The notes below the pieces were generated by a model. It was given only the letters and a program-made list of their open reading frames with translations. It was not told the origin of the DNA and searched no databases. A stretch of 64,000 nucleotides of DNA. Source: F22 sp963668535. Lineage in GTDB: Bacteria; Bacteroidota; Bacteroidia; Bacteroidales; Bacteroidaceae. The position numbers were made by a program, and so were the translations under genes. The DNA lies in contig OY764867.1 in NCBI GenBank assembly GCA_963668535.1, positions 1,798,001-1,862,000 on the forward strand. The letters are read 5' to 3'. Positions 29,018 to 38,704 of this stretch are shown here, piece by piece. Positions within the stretch are counted from its first letter, which is position 1; the number at the start of each line of letters is the position of its first letter.

Positions 29018-29762
29018 TATTCGCTTCCTCCTTTTTCCATTTTTTGTAAAGAATTGTAGATGAGTTCGATAGAATTAGCCCTATAATCAAGCAAATATAT
29101 CCAATATCGTGAAGACCAGGATATTCTTTATCAAGGAATTTAGTCAACATAAAGAGTATAAATGGGTATACAAATAAGAACGACAGACCTGCGAGTAGTG
29201 TTAAGATTTTTCTACGCTTTACTGTTCTTATCCCTTTAAACGGCACATTATAGTCGGGTAAGCCCTCAGACTTGGTCATAATCTGTTGAGATTTACTACT
29301 TGCTTTACGTTCTTCAATCTCTAGTCGTCTGTATTTTGTTTGTAATCGCATATTGATTATAGCTATGGATATCATTATTACAAAGAAAATAACGATACTA
29401 ATGTATATATAGTGATCAGGTAATCCTGAAAAAAATACGATATACGTAAGTAGTCCTATTGCTACCATAAAAGTGACTATGCCCATACGCATGCGGTATA
29501 GTAGTGTCGGTGAGCGGTGAGCGGGAATAAAACTCGTTTTGACCATAACTAAGCCAATCATAAATGTGATAAAACTAAGGTATATCAAACAATCCATTAC
29601 TAAAGTGATCTCTAAGCTAAGATCGGCAAGAATCAGTGGAGCGGCCGTACTTGAATAGATTACTAAACCAATAAGTGATAATACAATACCCACCTTGCGA
29701 ATATTTGTTCGAGACACAGGGCGTTCATATGGGTAAAACAGGAAATTAATTAGAGTATTCAT
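29001..29762 (-). CDS. hypothetical inner-membrane protein
   Basis: 253 residues, not recognised. At least six hydrophobic helices: about residues 22-45, 52-75, 92-110, 118-137, 190-210 and 222-240. A charged cytoplasmic loop (QTKYRRLEIEERKASSKSQQ) lies between helices 4 and 5. No catalytic motif seen. It stands alone and converges on the barrel gene with a 17-nt overlap. Confidence 0.65.
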   Translation of the reverse strand: MNTLINFLFYPYERPVSRTNIRKVGIVLSLIGLVIYSSTAAPLILADLSLEITLVMDCLIYLSFITFMIGLVMVKTSFIPAHRSPTLLYRMRMGIVTFMVAIGLLTYIVFFSGLPDHYIYISIVIFFVIMISIAIINMRLQTKYRRLEIEERKASSKSQQIMTKSEGLPDYNVPFKGIRTVKRRKILTLLAGLSFLFVYPFILFMLTKFLDKEYPGLHDIGYICLIIGLILSNSSTILYKKWKKEEANTNDSF

Positions 29763-29848
29763 CTTTTTATCTTTTATTTATTTTGCGCCTATATTGGCTA
29801 AAAGCTCGTGCGTCACTTCCATGTTGGGTATGTGTCAGCTTCTGAGCA

Positions 29849-29856
29849 CAAAAGTA
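29849..29856 (-). promoter_or_regulatory. -7 box for the membrane-protein gene
   Basis: TACTTTTG on the minus strand, a full TAnnTTTG match, with a TTG 23 nt upstream. Leader of about 80 nt. Confidence 0.45.
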
Positions 29857-29906
29857 GTGCAACTCTATGAAACCTCCATCAATACAGAGTTCAGTAAAGA
29901 TTCAAA

Positions 29907-29933
29907 AGTGAAGTTGAACTGTTCAATTTCACT
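29907..29933. repeat. 12-bp dyad in intergenic region
   Basis: AGTGAAGTTGAA and TTCAATTTCACT pair around a 3-nt centre with one mismatch. It has the shape of a dimeric regulator site and lies in a 437-nt gap between divergent genes (29763-30199). Confidence 0.4.
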
Positions 29934-29975
29934 ATAATGTACTCTTATACCTCAATTAGTATGTCTTCTAAAATA

Positions 29976-30069
29976 CTTGACAAAAAGTACGCATTTTGCT
30001 ATTTATGCACTTTGTCAAGTTTTTGTCAAGTATATTTCTTGTCAAGAGAATAGCTAATATGTACTTTTG
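29976..30069 (+). promoter_or_regulatory. promoter with CTTGACA/TTGTCAAG boxes
   Basis: The sequence holds one CTTGACAAAAAGTACGCATT box (from 29976), a tandem TGTCAAG-TTTT-TGTCAAG pair (30013-30030) and a further TTGTCAAG (30039-30046). The last overlaps the -33 TTG of a promoter whose -7 box is TACTTTTG (30062-30069, 20-nt spacer). The boxes recur before other accessory genes in the window. It drives the cytolysin-like lipoprotein gene starting at 30200. Confidence 0.6.
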
Positions 30070-30199
30070 CACATTGTTCTCTAATCAAAATATTCAGATG
30101 AATAGCTCTTTCATTGGTATGAGGCTTTGACTGAAAAATAGAGATATGTGTATACCATTCAAAGTACACTTAAGTACTTTAAATATAAAAATATTAGCT

Positions 30200-31426
30200 A
30201 TGAAGAAATTAATTTATGCGTTTGTCTTATTGATCTGTGTCGCTTGTGGTAGTGATCATGATCCAGAAATCGATTACCTAACTTTAAGTAGTCGTCATAT
30301 TTCAACAGAATCTGAGGGTACTAGCAGAGTGATTACAGTCAACTCAACCAGTGATTGGACTATTGTAGAATCAAGTGTTCCATCGTGGTGCACAATTGAT
30401 GAACAAACTGAGGATGGTTTTAAAATAACCATTTTACCCAATCATACATTTAATGATAGAGAAGTAGAAATCTTAACAAAGAATACGACAACTAGCAATA
30501 GTATAGATATTAGTCAGTGTGGGATAAAAAATAAAACTTCTTTGGAATGGCATACCTTTCCTGTTAATTCTTTCTCTGAAGTCAACTATGATGATGCTAC
30601 GAATGAATATACAGTAGGTAGTCGTGAAATGTTTATTACTTCTTCAATTAGAAATCAAATATTTCATGGCGATATAATCAAGGAGTCATATGTACAAGGA
30701 GAAGATGTACAGCAAGAAGGTAATTACACATTCAATCCAATTACTATTTCTGCTTTTGTTGGGGGAAATTTATATTCTCGAGAGTCTGTTATTCCTTCCA
30801 AAGAAGTTACGAATAGCTTATTCAACGATGTGGTATCTGACTACCCTACACAAAGTGTTCAATTTGTAGCTTCTTCACCTATTCAGTTTAATTCTTACAA
30901 ACACCTTCATTTGTTGGGAGTAGGTAACTTAGGCTTAAAGTTGGATGAGATTACTACAGGAAAATCATATGTTGAACATGAGATGGGCAATAGAACAGGT
31001 CTCATTTATACTTACAGCAGTGTACTATTTCATACTATTATGGATCTTGTTCCCAATTTGATACAACAAGGAATTCCAGAGGGTGAAGTTGATCATTTAG
31101 CTTATATCAGCACTATAGGGTATGGTAAAACAGCTTGTCTTATAGTTGAAACAGATTATGATTATAATTTCTCGAAATTAGTGGTTAATAAGCTCATGCA
31201 TAATGAAGAGTTAAATGAGGAAGAGAAAAAAGTACTTGATGGGTTGACAGCTACTTATCTTTTCTTTCAAGAGGATGGTACCTTGAGTGTTAGTAACGGC
31301 TATCAAGCTATCAGTGCATATACTACTGGATTTGATGCTCAACCAATTGTTCCACTCACCTTTGTGGCAAGTGACCTACAAGATAATTCACTAGCAACTT
31401 TGAAGTTTACTTTTGAAATGCCATAA
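30200..31426 (+). CDS. BACON-domain lipoprotein with cytolysin-like (CDC/thiol-activated cytolysin) core
   Basis: 408 residues from the ATG at 30200; an upstream in-frame ATG at 30146 would precede the signal peptide and is less likely. MKKLIYAFVLLICVAC is a probable lipoprotein signal (Cys16). Residues about 30-115 look like a BACON beta-sandwich (VNSTSDWTIVESSVPSWCTI). The rest follows the cholesterol-dependent cytolysin order as I recall pneumolysin: a pore-forming core segment YISTIGYGKTACLIVETD (about residue 301; cf. YISSVAYGRQVYLKLETT) and a final VPLTFVASDLQDNSLATLKF (cf. LPISYTTSFLRDNVVATF). It stops where the membrane-binding domain 4 would begin, so the Trp-rich undecapeptide is absent. 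Surface or periplasmic; activity unproven. Confidence 0.75.
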   Translation: MKKLIYAFVLLICVACGSDHDPEIDYLTLSSRHISTESEGTSRVITVNSTSDWTIVESSVPSWCTIDEQTEDGFKITILPNHTFNDREVEILTKNTTTSNSIDISQCGIKNKTSLEWHTFPVNSFSEVNYDDATNEYTVGSREMFITSSIRNQIFHGDIIKESYVQGEDVQQEGNYTFNPITISAFVGGNLYSRESVIPSKEVTNSLFNDVVSDYPTQSVQFVASSPIQFNSYKHLHLLGVGNLGLKLDEITTGKSYVEHEMGNRTGLIYTYSSVLFHTIMDLVPNLIQQGIPEGEVDHLAYISTIGYGKTACLIVETDYDYNFSKLVVNKLMHNEELNEEEKKVLDGLTATYLFFQEDGTLSVSNGYQAISAYTTGFDAQPIVPLTFVASDLQDNSLATLKFTFEMP

Positions 31427-31503
31427 TATAATGAGATACACAATACATTCTCTTCTTACATAATGATAGGGTGTAGTAGAAGTAACTACCATATTCCTTA
31501 GTC

Positions 31504-31600
31504 CGACTTGACAAATAGTTCGTGTTTTAACACAAAGATAAAATGCGAATTTTTTGTCAAGTCGTATCTTTGGTTGTACAACTAGTTAACCTTACTTTTG
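31504..31600 (+). promoter_or_regulatory. promoter and inverted TTGTCAAG boxes before barrel gene
   Basis: CGACTTGACAAA (31504-31515) and its perfect complement TTTGTCAAGTCG (31553-31564) form a 12-bp inverted repeat 37 nt apart. The second arm is also the end of a 22-bp box in reverse orientation (31540-31561). A promoter follows at once: TTTG 31569-31572, 20 nt, TACTTTTG 31593-31600. Confidence 0.6.
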
Positions 31601-31621
31601 TGTCTAACAAAAACAACAGGT

Positions 31622-33937
31622 ATGAAAAAACTTATTCTTGTTATGCTTGCTCTTTTCTGTTGCTGTAGCATGACGATGGGGCAAGATATCATCTTGAAAG
31701 GGAAAATACAAGACGATAGCCACGAAGCGATTCCCTTTGCCAGTGTGGCCTTGTTTGCTGCCAATGATACAACAAAATTTATTCAAGGGAGTAGTTCTAG
31801 CTTAGATGGTACGTTTACTATGGCTCATTTGTCACACAAAAAGTACCTACTTAAGATATCATATCTTGGGTATAAAACGAGTAACAATCTTGTAGACCTT
31901 CAAACAATATCTACGCATAAAGTGGATAAGCAGATTACATTACACCCCGATGTTGTGGCACTCAATGAAGTCGTGGTAGCTGGTAAACGTAGTACACAAA
32001 GTATAGATAAAACAGCTTATACATTTACTCGCGAGCAAATAACTAAAGCACTACAGTGTCAAGATTTGGTGTCGACTCTTCCGAATTTACGTATTAATGA
32101 GATCACTAATAGTTTATCTACTGTCAATGGTAAGTCAGTGATGATTCTTATCAATGGAGTGCAGTCGACTGATACTGATTTGAAACTCATTCCAGCAGAT
32201 AAGATCAAAAAAGTAGATTACTATGATGTGCCGCCCATGAGGTATATGAATGATGCAGAGATTGTGATCAATGTGCATACCAAACCATTAGATACAGGCT
32301 TAGCGGGTTCTGTCCATGCATCTTATGGACAAATGTTTTCAGGGGGGAATATCGCTTTATCCTATGTTAAAGGCAATACTAAATGGACTGTTTCTTACGG
32401 AGATCATTTCAACATGAAGCGGAGTCTGAAGAATACAGAAATTGGCGACTACAATTACCAAATTGGTAGCAATCAATATCACTATAACTACGATAAGGTG
32501 ATGAAATGTTGGTCATCCGATCACTTTGGATCTGTCACCTATGCCCATAGTATAGAAGACAAACATGAGTTGAAGATTACTGCGGTCTCAGACTGGATGC
32601 AAGATAACAATGAAGAGTCAAGCTCCATAGTCAATACTAAAAATCAACTTACAGAAAACAATATTGGGGCATTAAACAACAGGGTAAAGAGTCAATCTGC
32701 AAATGTAGAAGTCTATTACTCTCAGGCATTGAGTCCGAAAAGTCAACTGACCTTTGATCTGTTAGGTACATATTATGATAACAACCAAGACGCTTACTCT
32801 ATGCAAACAGGTAACGATGGTTTTGAAGATAATCTAGCATTAGATAATAGCAAGCGTTCACTAATCAGTGAATTAATCTATGAAACAACACTAGGGAAAA
32901 CTCACTTTACAGCAGGGTATAGAGGATATTTCAATTTTCTCTCCAACGATGTGACCAATTCGTTGACTACTTCCAAACATACAGAAGATATCCAAACTCA
33001 GAAGCATTATTTATATGGTGAACTGACTGGTTATCTGAATGCTTGGATGTATCGTGCCAGTATTGCTGGTACATACGATACTAAGCTTGGTACAGCAGGA
33101 TTCAAGCATACCACATTCACCCCTTTATTTATGGTGGGATACCGCATCAATCCAAGTCAAAGTGTACGTCTTTCTTATAAGGTGCGTACTGAGATGCCTG
33201 GTGCGCAACAAATGTCCAATACACGTATCTTAATTATGAATGATTTCTATCAAAGTGGGAATCCATCTTTACGCAATGAGCAGACACAAAAATGGACACT
33301 GATTCACAATTACAATGGTTCTTGGTTATCCCTATACACATCGTTGTATTATAGACATCAACGTAATGCATTGTACAATGCCTATACACAGAGCGATGAG
33401 GCTATCTTGTTGCAAACAGATAATGCGAAAAAGAATGAAGAACTAGGCGGGCGCTTGGATGTCAACATGACCCCTTGGAATTTCTTGCGTATTGGCGGTA
33501 GTGTGGGAGCAACACAATATCGTTTTCAAGCAAGTGATGCGGTCTCTACATACAAAGATTGGTCCTATCCGATTACTGTTTATCTATCTGCCAATTACAA
33601 GAAAGCGTCCTTATCTTTCTTCCAAATGTTTGGGGGATACGATATGGTCGGATTATATAAGAGAACGATTGAAAAGGCATCATATTTAACATTGGGTTAC
33701 CAGTATAAAAAGGTTCGCTTTGGTATGAATTGTTATTTCCCATTTGTCAATGATCAAGTCAGTTATGAGACGATTCCAGAAACATTAGTGACTCATAAGA
33801 AAGATCTACATATGCGTCGAAAAGACCATGCTTTTGGTATCACTATATCTTGGTTCTTTAATCGAGGTAAAAGCAAAAAAACAATTGAACAAAGAACAGA
33901 TAATAGTGATGATGACAAAGGGATATTCAAGTTGTAG
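31622..33937 (+). CDS. TonB-receptor-like outer-membrane beta-barrel protein
   Basis: About 771 residues from the ATG at 31622 (signal peptide MKKLILVMLALFCCCSMTMGQ). CarboxypepD-like N-domain (LKGKIQDDSHEAIPFASVALF), plug-like region (LVSTLPNLRINEI; VMILINGVQSTDTDLKLIPADKI) and a C-terminal barrel ending in an aromatic-rich FGITISWFF, followed by a charged tail. Same family as the genes at 26237 and 42776. It is followed by the secreted CarboxypepD-type protein at 33993, so the two may work together. Ligand unknown. Confidence 0.83.
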   Translation: MKKLILVMLALFCCCSMTMGQDIILKGKIQDDSHEAIPFASVALFAANDTTKFIQGSSSSLDGTFTMAHLSHKKYLLKISYLGYKTSNNLVDLQTISTHKVDKQITLHPDVVALNEVVVAGKRSTQSIDKTAYTFTREQITKALQCQDLVSTLPNLRINEITNSLSTVNGKSVMILINGVQSTDTDLKLIPADKIKKVDYYDVPPMRYMNDAEIVINVHTKPLDTGLAGSVHASYGQMFSGGNIALSYVKGNTKWTVSYGDHFNMKRSLKNTEIGDYNYQIGSNQYHYNYDKVMKCWSSDHFGSVTYAHSIEDKHELKITAVSDWMQDNNEESSSIVNTKNQLTENNIGALNNRVKSQSANVEVYYSQALSPKSQLTFDLLGTYYDNNQDAYSMQTGNDGFEDNLALDNSKRSLISELIYETTLGKTHFTAGYRGYFNFLSNDVTNSLTTSKHTEDIQTQKHYLYGELTGYLNAWMYRASIAGTYDTKLGTAGFKHTTFTPLFMVGYRINPSQSVRLSYKVRTEMPGAQQMSNTRILIMNDFYQSGNPSLRNEQTQKWTLIHNYNGSWLSLYTSLYYRHQRNALYNAYTQSDEAILLQTDNAKKNEELGGRLDVNMTPWNFLRIGGSVGATQYRFQASDAVSTYKDWSYPITVYLSANYKKASLSFFQMFGGYDMVGLYKRTIEKASYLTLGYQYKKVRFGMNCYFPFVNDQVSYETIPETLVTHKKDLHMRRKDHAFGITISWFFNRGKSKKTIEQRTDNSDDDKGIFKL

Positions 33938-33992
33938 TTTATATATTTTTTCTGTGTAGACGGTTTACATTCTGCTTTTTAATTTCAATATT

Positions 33993-34922
33993 ATGAGGAC
34001 AAGTATATTATTATTTTTACTATCATATTTCTTCTTAGATGCTTTTGGTCAAGAGAATATAGTACTCAATGTGTACAATAAAGATAATTCTCCAATAGCA
34101 TATAGTAATGTTATTATAGACCATGATAGTCAATTTTTGGGAGATCAATCTGGGTGTATATACATTGATAAAAAGATATTGAATATAGGAGATTCTATAT
34201 CTGTCTCTTTTTTAGGATACCACACGCGCACGATAGTCGTTGATAAGGCTTTTCTGGATTTGAGAATGAAAAGGATTCAATTAGATGAACAAATCTACAA
34301 TCTTAATGAGGTTGAAGTTTTGACTAATTTTAACGCATTGAAGTTTTTGAAAAGAAAAATGGATTGTACTGTAGCTCCTTTTTTGAATTGCAGAAAGATT
34401 GAAATGTGCGTGTCTTATAGAAGAGTCTTGGCAGATAGTCTTATTTGTAAGAGTGATTCCCTTATGTTATTGAATTATACGGGTTCACTTGCAGACTCTT
34501 TACTACTTGGTAGCGTTATTACTAATCCTCTTGTAAAGTCAGTTACTATAGAGACGTATGATAAGGCTTTAAATTTTCCTCGCTACATGTTGTCACATAA
34601 ATTGAGAAAATACTTTAGGGTCAAGTATATTGGTAAAAAAGATGATCAGTATGTCTTTTCAATGATTTACCAACCAAAGTCTTATAAGAAGAAGCACTTC
34701 AATTTGGATAAAGAGGATCAATTAAAGATCGTCTTTAATATAAATGAGAGGGGAGCTATTACCTATGCTAAATATCACTTGATAAGGGCAAGCGATAAAG
34801 ACAAATGTTATCAACTGTCTGTTTCGTATGCAACTCATAAGCGGTTAATTATACCTGTTGATATGGATTTGAAATTTTACCATAAAAAATCAACATTGCA
34901 TATTGAAACGAAGGAAAGTTGA
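33993..34922 (+). CDS. secreted CarboxypepD-regulatory-like protein (paralogue A)
   Basis: 309 residues. Signal peptide (MRTSILLFLLSYFFLDAFG), then a CarboxypepD-like domain to about residue 95 (SPIAYSNVIIDHDSQFLGDQSGCIYI; GDSISVSFLGYHT), then a C-terminal region of about 200 residues that I do not recognise. The C-terminal region has a clear paralogue at 49452-50387: LRKYFRVKYIGKKDDQYVFS matches FRKYFDVQYLGKYNKQYVFS. It follows the barrel gene by 56 nt. Periplasmic or surface; function unknown. Confidence 0.7.
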   Translation: MRTSILLFLLSYFFLDAFGQENIVLNVYNKDNSPIAYSNVIIDHDSQFLGDQSGCIYIDKKILNIGDSISVSFLGYHTRTIVVDKAFLDLRMKRIQLDEQIYNLNEVEVLTNFNALKFLKRKMDCTVAPFLNCRKIEMCVSYRRVLADSLICKSDSLMLLNYTGSLADSLLLGSVITNPLVKSVTIETYDKALNFPRYMLSHKLRKYFRVKYIGKKDDQYVFSMIYQPKSYKKKHFNLDKEDQLKIVFNINERGAITYAKYHLIRASDKDKCYQLSVSYATHKRLIIPVDMDLKFYHKKSTLHIETKES

Positions 34923-35012
34923 AGATCGCATTGCGGTGTGTTTGTTATATTGTCTTTTATGTGTTTTAAAAATTAAATATAGATAGAATATTCAATGTTG
35001 ATAATTGTAAAT

Positions 35013-35528
35013 ATGAAGAAGATTTATATATTGATTTACGCCTGTATGATATCTATGTCATTTTGGGGGGAACTTCAAGCTCAACCATCATCTTTTGATA
35101 TAAATGTCTTGTGTAAAGATTCTAAAATTCGAATGGTATATGAGTGGGAAAAACTTAGACAGGAAACAGAAATTATTTCCCCTTTTTCTCTACAAGTGAA
35201 TAAAGATTACGAGATTACTGAATTAACTAAGAACTTGTTGCTTGATGGTAAACAAATTTTTTATTTAAGACCATTTGAATTACGTATAGACTTTCCTGAG
35301 GAGCTAATGACGTTATTGGGGAAAAACTATGTTCAATATCTATGTCCCAGCTCTTTAGAGGCACTAATTAAGCCTCAACCATTTACATATAATATGGCTA
35401 TGGCTGCATGTAGTGGATATGTTGTAGGTTTGGATTGTTGGGTCGTTTTAGATATTCCTGAATTTCATGTATCTGATTATGAACTTGAAATAGACAATGA
35501 ATGGTTTTGGGCTGAAGACTGGAGATAA
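35013..35528 (+). CDS. hypothetical secreted protein
   Basis: About 171 residues from the ATG at 35013 (an ATG six codons upstream at 34995 is also possible). Signal peptide MKKIYILIYACMISMSFWGELQA, then no domain I recognise. Tryptophan- and acid-rich C-terminus (WFWAEDWR). Cysteines near residues 29, 113, 133 and 141 might form disulphides. It lies 90 nt downstream of the CarboxypepD-type gene on the same strand. Confidence 0.6.
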   Translation: MKKIYILIYACMISMSFWGELQAQPSSFDINVLCKDSKIRMVYEWEKLRQETEIISPFSLQVNKDYEITELTKNLLLDGKQIFYLRPFELRIDFPEELMTLLGKNYVQYLCPSSLEALIKPQPFTYNMAMAACSGYVVGLDCWVVLDIPEFHVSDYELEIDNEWFWAEDWR

Positions 35529-35610
35529 TTAATGTAGTCGTGTTATTCCTTACATTATTCTATAGTGTACCCCTATTTTAGGACCACATTTACTCTTATT
35601 TAAGAAATGA

Positions 35611-36595
35611 CTCGTCCATTTGATAGGTTAATATTGAGTTTCTTGTTTGCACTTGGGCTTCATATTAAGCCGCATAATTGGTTTCAAAAGAACGTTGATA
35701 TCTCTTAGCTGGGAAGTCATTTTGTATTCCCTGATGATGTCTACGTTCATTGTAATAGTTGATATAGTACTTAATCCCTTGATACAGCTTTGAGCTGTTA
35801 TACTTGGCTCTTCCACGTCCATCCATACTGATGAGTATGTGTTGAGCTTTTAGATAATCAACCCACTGAGAGTATGTATACTGGCTACCTTGGTCAGAGT
35901 TTACAATATCAGGCTTGCCATGGGTTTGTATCGCTTCCTGTAAGCACAGTATAGACTCAGAAGCTTCTAGCGAGTTAGAAAGCCTCCAAGCTACAATCTT
36001 GCGGCTATACCAATCGATAAGCCACTAGGTACATAAAGCCCTTAGGCATAGCTATATATGTGATATCAATGCTCCATACTTGGTTGCTCTTGTGGATATG
36101 TAGTCCACGTAGCAAATATGGATGAATATATTCGGCACGCCCTAGCTTGCTTAGCAACTTCTTAGGATAAATAGCTTGTAGTAATATTGGCCACGGCTAA
36201 TAGCCAAGAGGCGACATTGCTGGCGGATACTAAGCTTGCTATTGGTAGGGTCTACTACGGCTTTTTTTTTAGCACGCCGAGCTTATCGCAAGCACGTTCT
36301 AAAAAGTCACGCTCGATAGTAAGCTGACCGACCTTTTGTTCTAGTACACGGATATGTTCATCTTTGGCGGCGCTTTCTTCGCCAGGATGTTTGCTACCAA
36401 ATAAAGATTCAAGTTGAGAAAGAGCTTCTTTCTTCCATTGAATGATTTGACTAGGAGCCACTTCAAAGCGGGAGCCAACTCAGAGGTAGTCTCTTGTTCT
36501 TTTAAAGCTTCGCGAACTACGCGAGCCTTGAATTCACTGCTAAATGTACGTCTTGATGCCATAAGCGAAATTTTAGGGTCGCATCAAATGGTCGA
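35611..36595 (-). mobile_element. degenerate IS3-family element
   Basis: About 985 bp between imperfect inverted ends (CGTCCATTTGATAG at left; complement of GCATCAAATGGTCG at right). OrfA is frameshifted. The OrfB region holds only scattered pieces, such as IQNDFPAKRYQRSFETNYAA after YYNERRHHQG in different frames at about 35660-35770. Not mobile by itself. Confidence 0.75.
36255..36562 (-). pseudogene. broken IS3-family OrfA
   Basis: MASRRTFSSEFKARVVREAL begins at 36562 in one frame. The continuation (APSQIIQWKKEALSQLESLFG to the leucine-zipper VLEQKVGQLTIERDFLERAC and GVLKKKP) is in another frame from about 36460. One frameshift lies near 36470. The end carries a run of nine A that would have been the slippery site to OrfB. 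Confidence 0.75.
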
Positions 36596-37072
36596 AAAAT
36601 ATTGTTTCTTAGCAAGTGGTCCGAAATATGGGGGACATTATACATCCAAATATGGAACAAAAGAAAAAGTGCATCAATAAAATGTTAAGAGGGCTAGATA
36701 TATAAAACAAACTTGTGATATTACATACGCATACAAAGCATCCAGCCATGACACGTGCCAACTCGTCACGCAATAATCTGTAATCATCCTCATCAAAATC
36801 TGTGCAGATTCTTGCACACTCACAGAGCACAAAAAACCATGCTGAAAAAGCCCCCAATCAATCACAAGTACAATATCCCCCACTGCTACTTTCCCATCCC
36901 AAGACACCACAAATGTCCGCAAAAAAAACGAGTAATCGAAAGAATCCCAAATAAATTTTATCGCTTTTGGAGAAGATTTGCAAGAAAAAAAATAACGTGC
37001 GATTTTTATCAAAAACAACAAACATACAGTACAAATCTTCGACGAATCACTTCACTTTTTCGTATTTTTGTA

Positions 37073-37154
37073 CAAGCGCTTGCGCCCCGAAACGCAAGCG
37101 CTTGCAAAAAGCTAATCATCCCAATGTCTAGCAAATCGCAAGCGCTTGCGATTT
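37073..37154. repeat. three GCAAGCGCTTGC palindromes
   Basis: Copies at 37073-37084, 37093-37105 and 37133-37154. The last is a perfect 22-bp palindrome. The first two also pair with each other across CCCCGAAA. A TATTTTTG -7 box ends at 37070, just before the first copy. A fourth copy lies at 58366-58387. Confidence 0.65.
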
Positions 37155-37542
37155 TTACTGATAAAGAGGCCAACATGGCCCTTGTATTTGTCCCCCCAAC
37201 CTACACCAAGGTTTTCAAGTTTTTCCGCTCGGAATCCTTTAGGTAAAGGCATATTGACTACAAAAGCAAGGATGTAGTCGCCCACCGACAGCGAGTAAAG
37301 CATCGTGCCAGAAGGGCCACGCTGTACACATGTCGAAGAAAGCCAATCGACGATAAACAGTGGGATTAGCCCGATTTGAGTAGGTAAACAAGGGTGCGTT
37401 AACGTACAAAGTGATACAAATTGTACAAAATGTATGTATGTGTAGCTAATGGCCCTTTTGTTGCTTTAGCCACAAACTGGCACAATCTGTACTAGATAGA
37501 GATAGAGATAGAGATAACTATGCAGCTCTATATACAAACCTG

Positions 37543-37587
37543 CCTTCCCCACCTAATACCTAGGGTTTTGGGTGGGGAGGGGTTTTT
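37543..37587 (+). terminator. terminator-like hairpin
   Basis: CCTTCCCCACC pairs with GGTGGGGAGGG over about 11 bp and is followed by five T. There is no intact gene upstream, so it may be a relic. Confidence 0.55.
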
Positions 37588-38316
37588 GAAACAAAAAAAC
37601 AGAAAAAAATGGTCCATTTATCCACACCGCTTCCCCACAGTGATGGAGCGTCGTTGACTAGTCAACCCTATGACAATCCACTGGGGCTAGTCCAAGTACA
37701 CCACATGCCCCACCGCAACAATCGGCCATGTGGACCGCTCGATCTCATCCTGCAGCATCTACTCAACATGCTGCGGTGCTACATTCTCGCCCTCATCCAC
37801 AAGCAGACACCATCCAGTTTCGTGTGCACAAACCCATTCGATATCCCCCAACAACCGTGTTGGTGGCCTCAAACATACAACCACAGAACACCATATCGCC
37901 AGCAAAACGGTACGTGATGTACGCAATCCAAAACCAAGTCTATGACCAATTGCACCACCGACTACAACCTCACCGACCGCATGGTCTTTAGCGAATCGCG
38001 CATCTCGCGAGATAGGCGCAACAGCGCATCCTCAGCACCCAATCCCATCCAGATGAACGAAGACTACAGCGAGATCCCCCTCGGTAGCGATAAGGTCGAC
38101 ATAGACGAAAACAACTTCAAGGAGTTGGATCCAGATATGTATTGATTCCTGCGTCCTTTTTCTGTATTATCCTGTTAAAAAACTTAATAAACCTTTCATC
38201 CCGACAAGTACAGCGACAAATCGCGACAATTGTCCTCCCTCCCTCGTATATTGTACATGTACCACGAAGCGCTATCAAGTACCCGTAATCAGGATGTTTT
38301 ATTAAAAAAAAATTGT

Positions 38317-38672
38317 ATGTCAGTATTATTCAAAGGCAGACGTAGTAGTTTGCCAAACGCAGAAGGTCAGAAGCTGTACTACGTGCAGCTAGTCAACAAC
38401 GGCAACATCGGCATCGATGAAATCGCCGCCAAGATCGAACTCAAGTCCTCCTTAACCCAAGGAGACGTACTCTCCGTCATTCGTAATCTCTTGCAGATTA
38501 TGCAAGACGCCTTCAAAGATGGCAAGTCAGTCAAGCTCGACGGCCTAGGATCTTTCTTCCTAGTAGCCCGCAGCAACGGCAATGGCGTGCCACAGAAGAC
38601 GAAGTCAGCTCCAACCACCTGCAATACCCCGTGCCTCCTCCTATCCTATCTCCAAGCCCACCAAGACCCTAA
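38317..38672 (+). pseudogene. HU-like DNA-binding protein, frameshifted near C-terminus
   Basis: From the ATG at 38317, MSVLFKGRRSS and QKLYYVQLVNNGNIGIDEIAAKI, with SSLTQGDVLSVI and GKSVKLDGLGSFFL, match the Bacteroidota HU-like histone family. After SNGNGVP (about 38590) the family continuation TEDEVSSNHLQYPVPPP appears only in the -1 frame, ending in TAA at 38670-38672. One base seems lost between 38587 and 38594. In the unshifted frame translation runs on to 38733 into IS66-derived sequence. Confidence 0.75.
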
Positions 38673-38704
38673 TGTGTGCGAATGTGCCACCCGTATCTAC
38701 AGCC

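Larger units (their letters stand above)
36600..38316. other. decayed region with no recognisable gene
   Basis: About 1.7 kb. The + strand is unusually rich in C and A from 36800 on, unlike its surroundings. Short frames exist (for example 37112-37303 on minus, and 37942-38145 on plus ending IPLGSDKVDIDENNFKELDPDMY), but none looks like a complete gene and none was recognised. It also holds GCAAGCGCTTGC palindromes, a GATAGA hexamer microsatellite (37494-37516) and a terminator-like hairpin. Confidence 0.5.

Noticed and set aside
36755..37246. 163-residue plus-strand frame in the decayed region
   Set aside because: Pro/His/Lys-rich with no hydrophobic core or motif, and it crosses the palindromes; it reflects the C/A-rich composition.
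37303..37330. TGGCACGATGCTTTAC on the minus strand as a second sigma-54 promoter
   Set aside because: The -12 half is TTTAC instead of TTGCW; the invariant GC is missing.
37494..37516. GATAGA hexamer run as a possible CRISPR or VNTR
   Set aside because: Only about four short units without spacers; a minor microsatellite.
37609..37991. Overlapping plus-strand frames near 37.7 kb in all three phases
   Set aside because: Three phases are open at once because the DNA is C-rich; none has a family match that I recognise.
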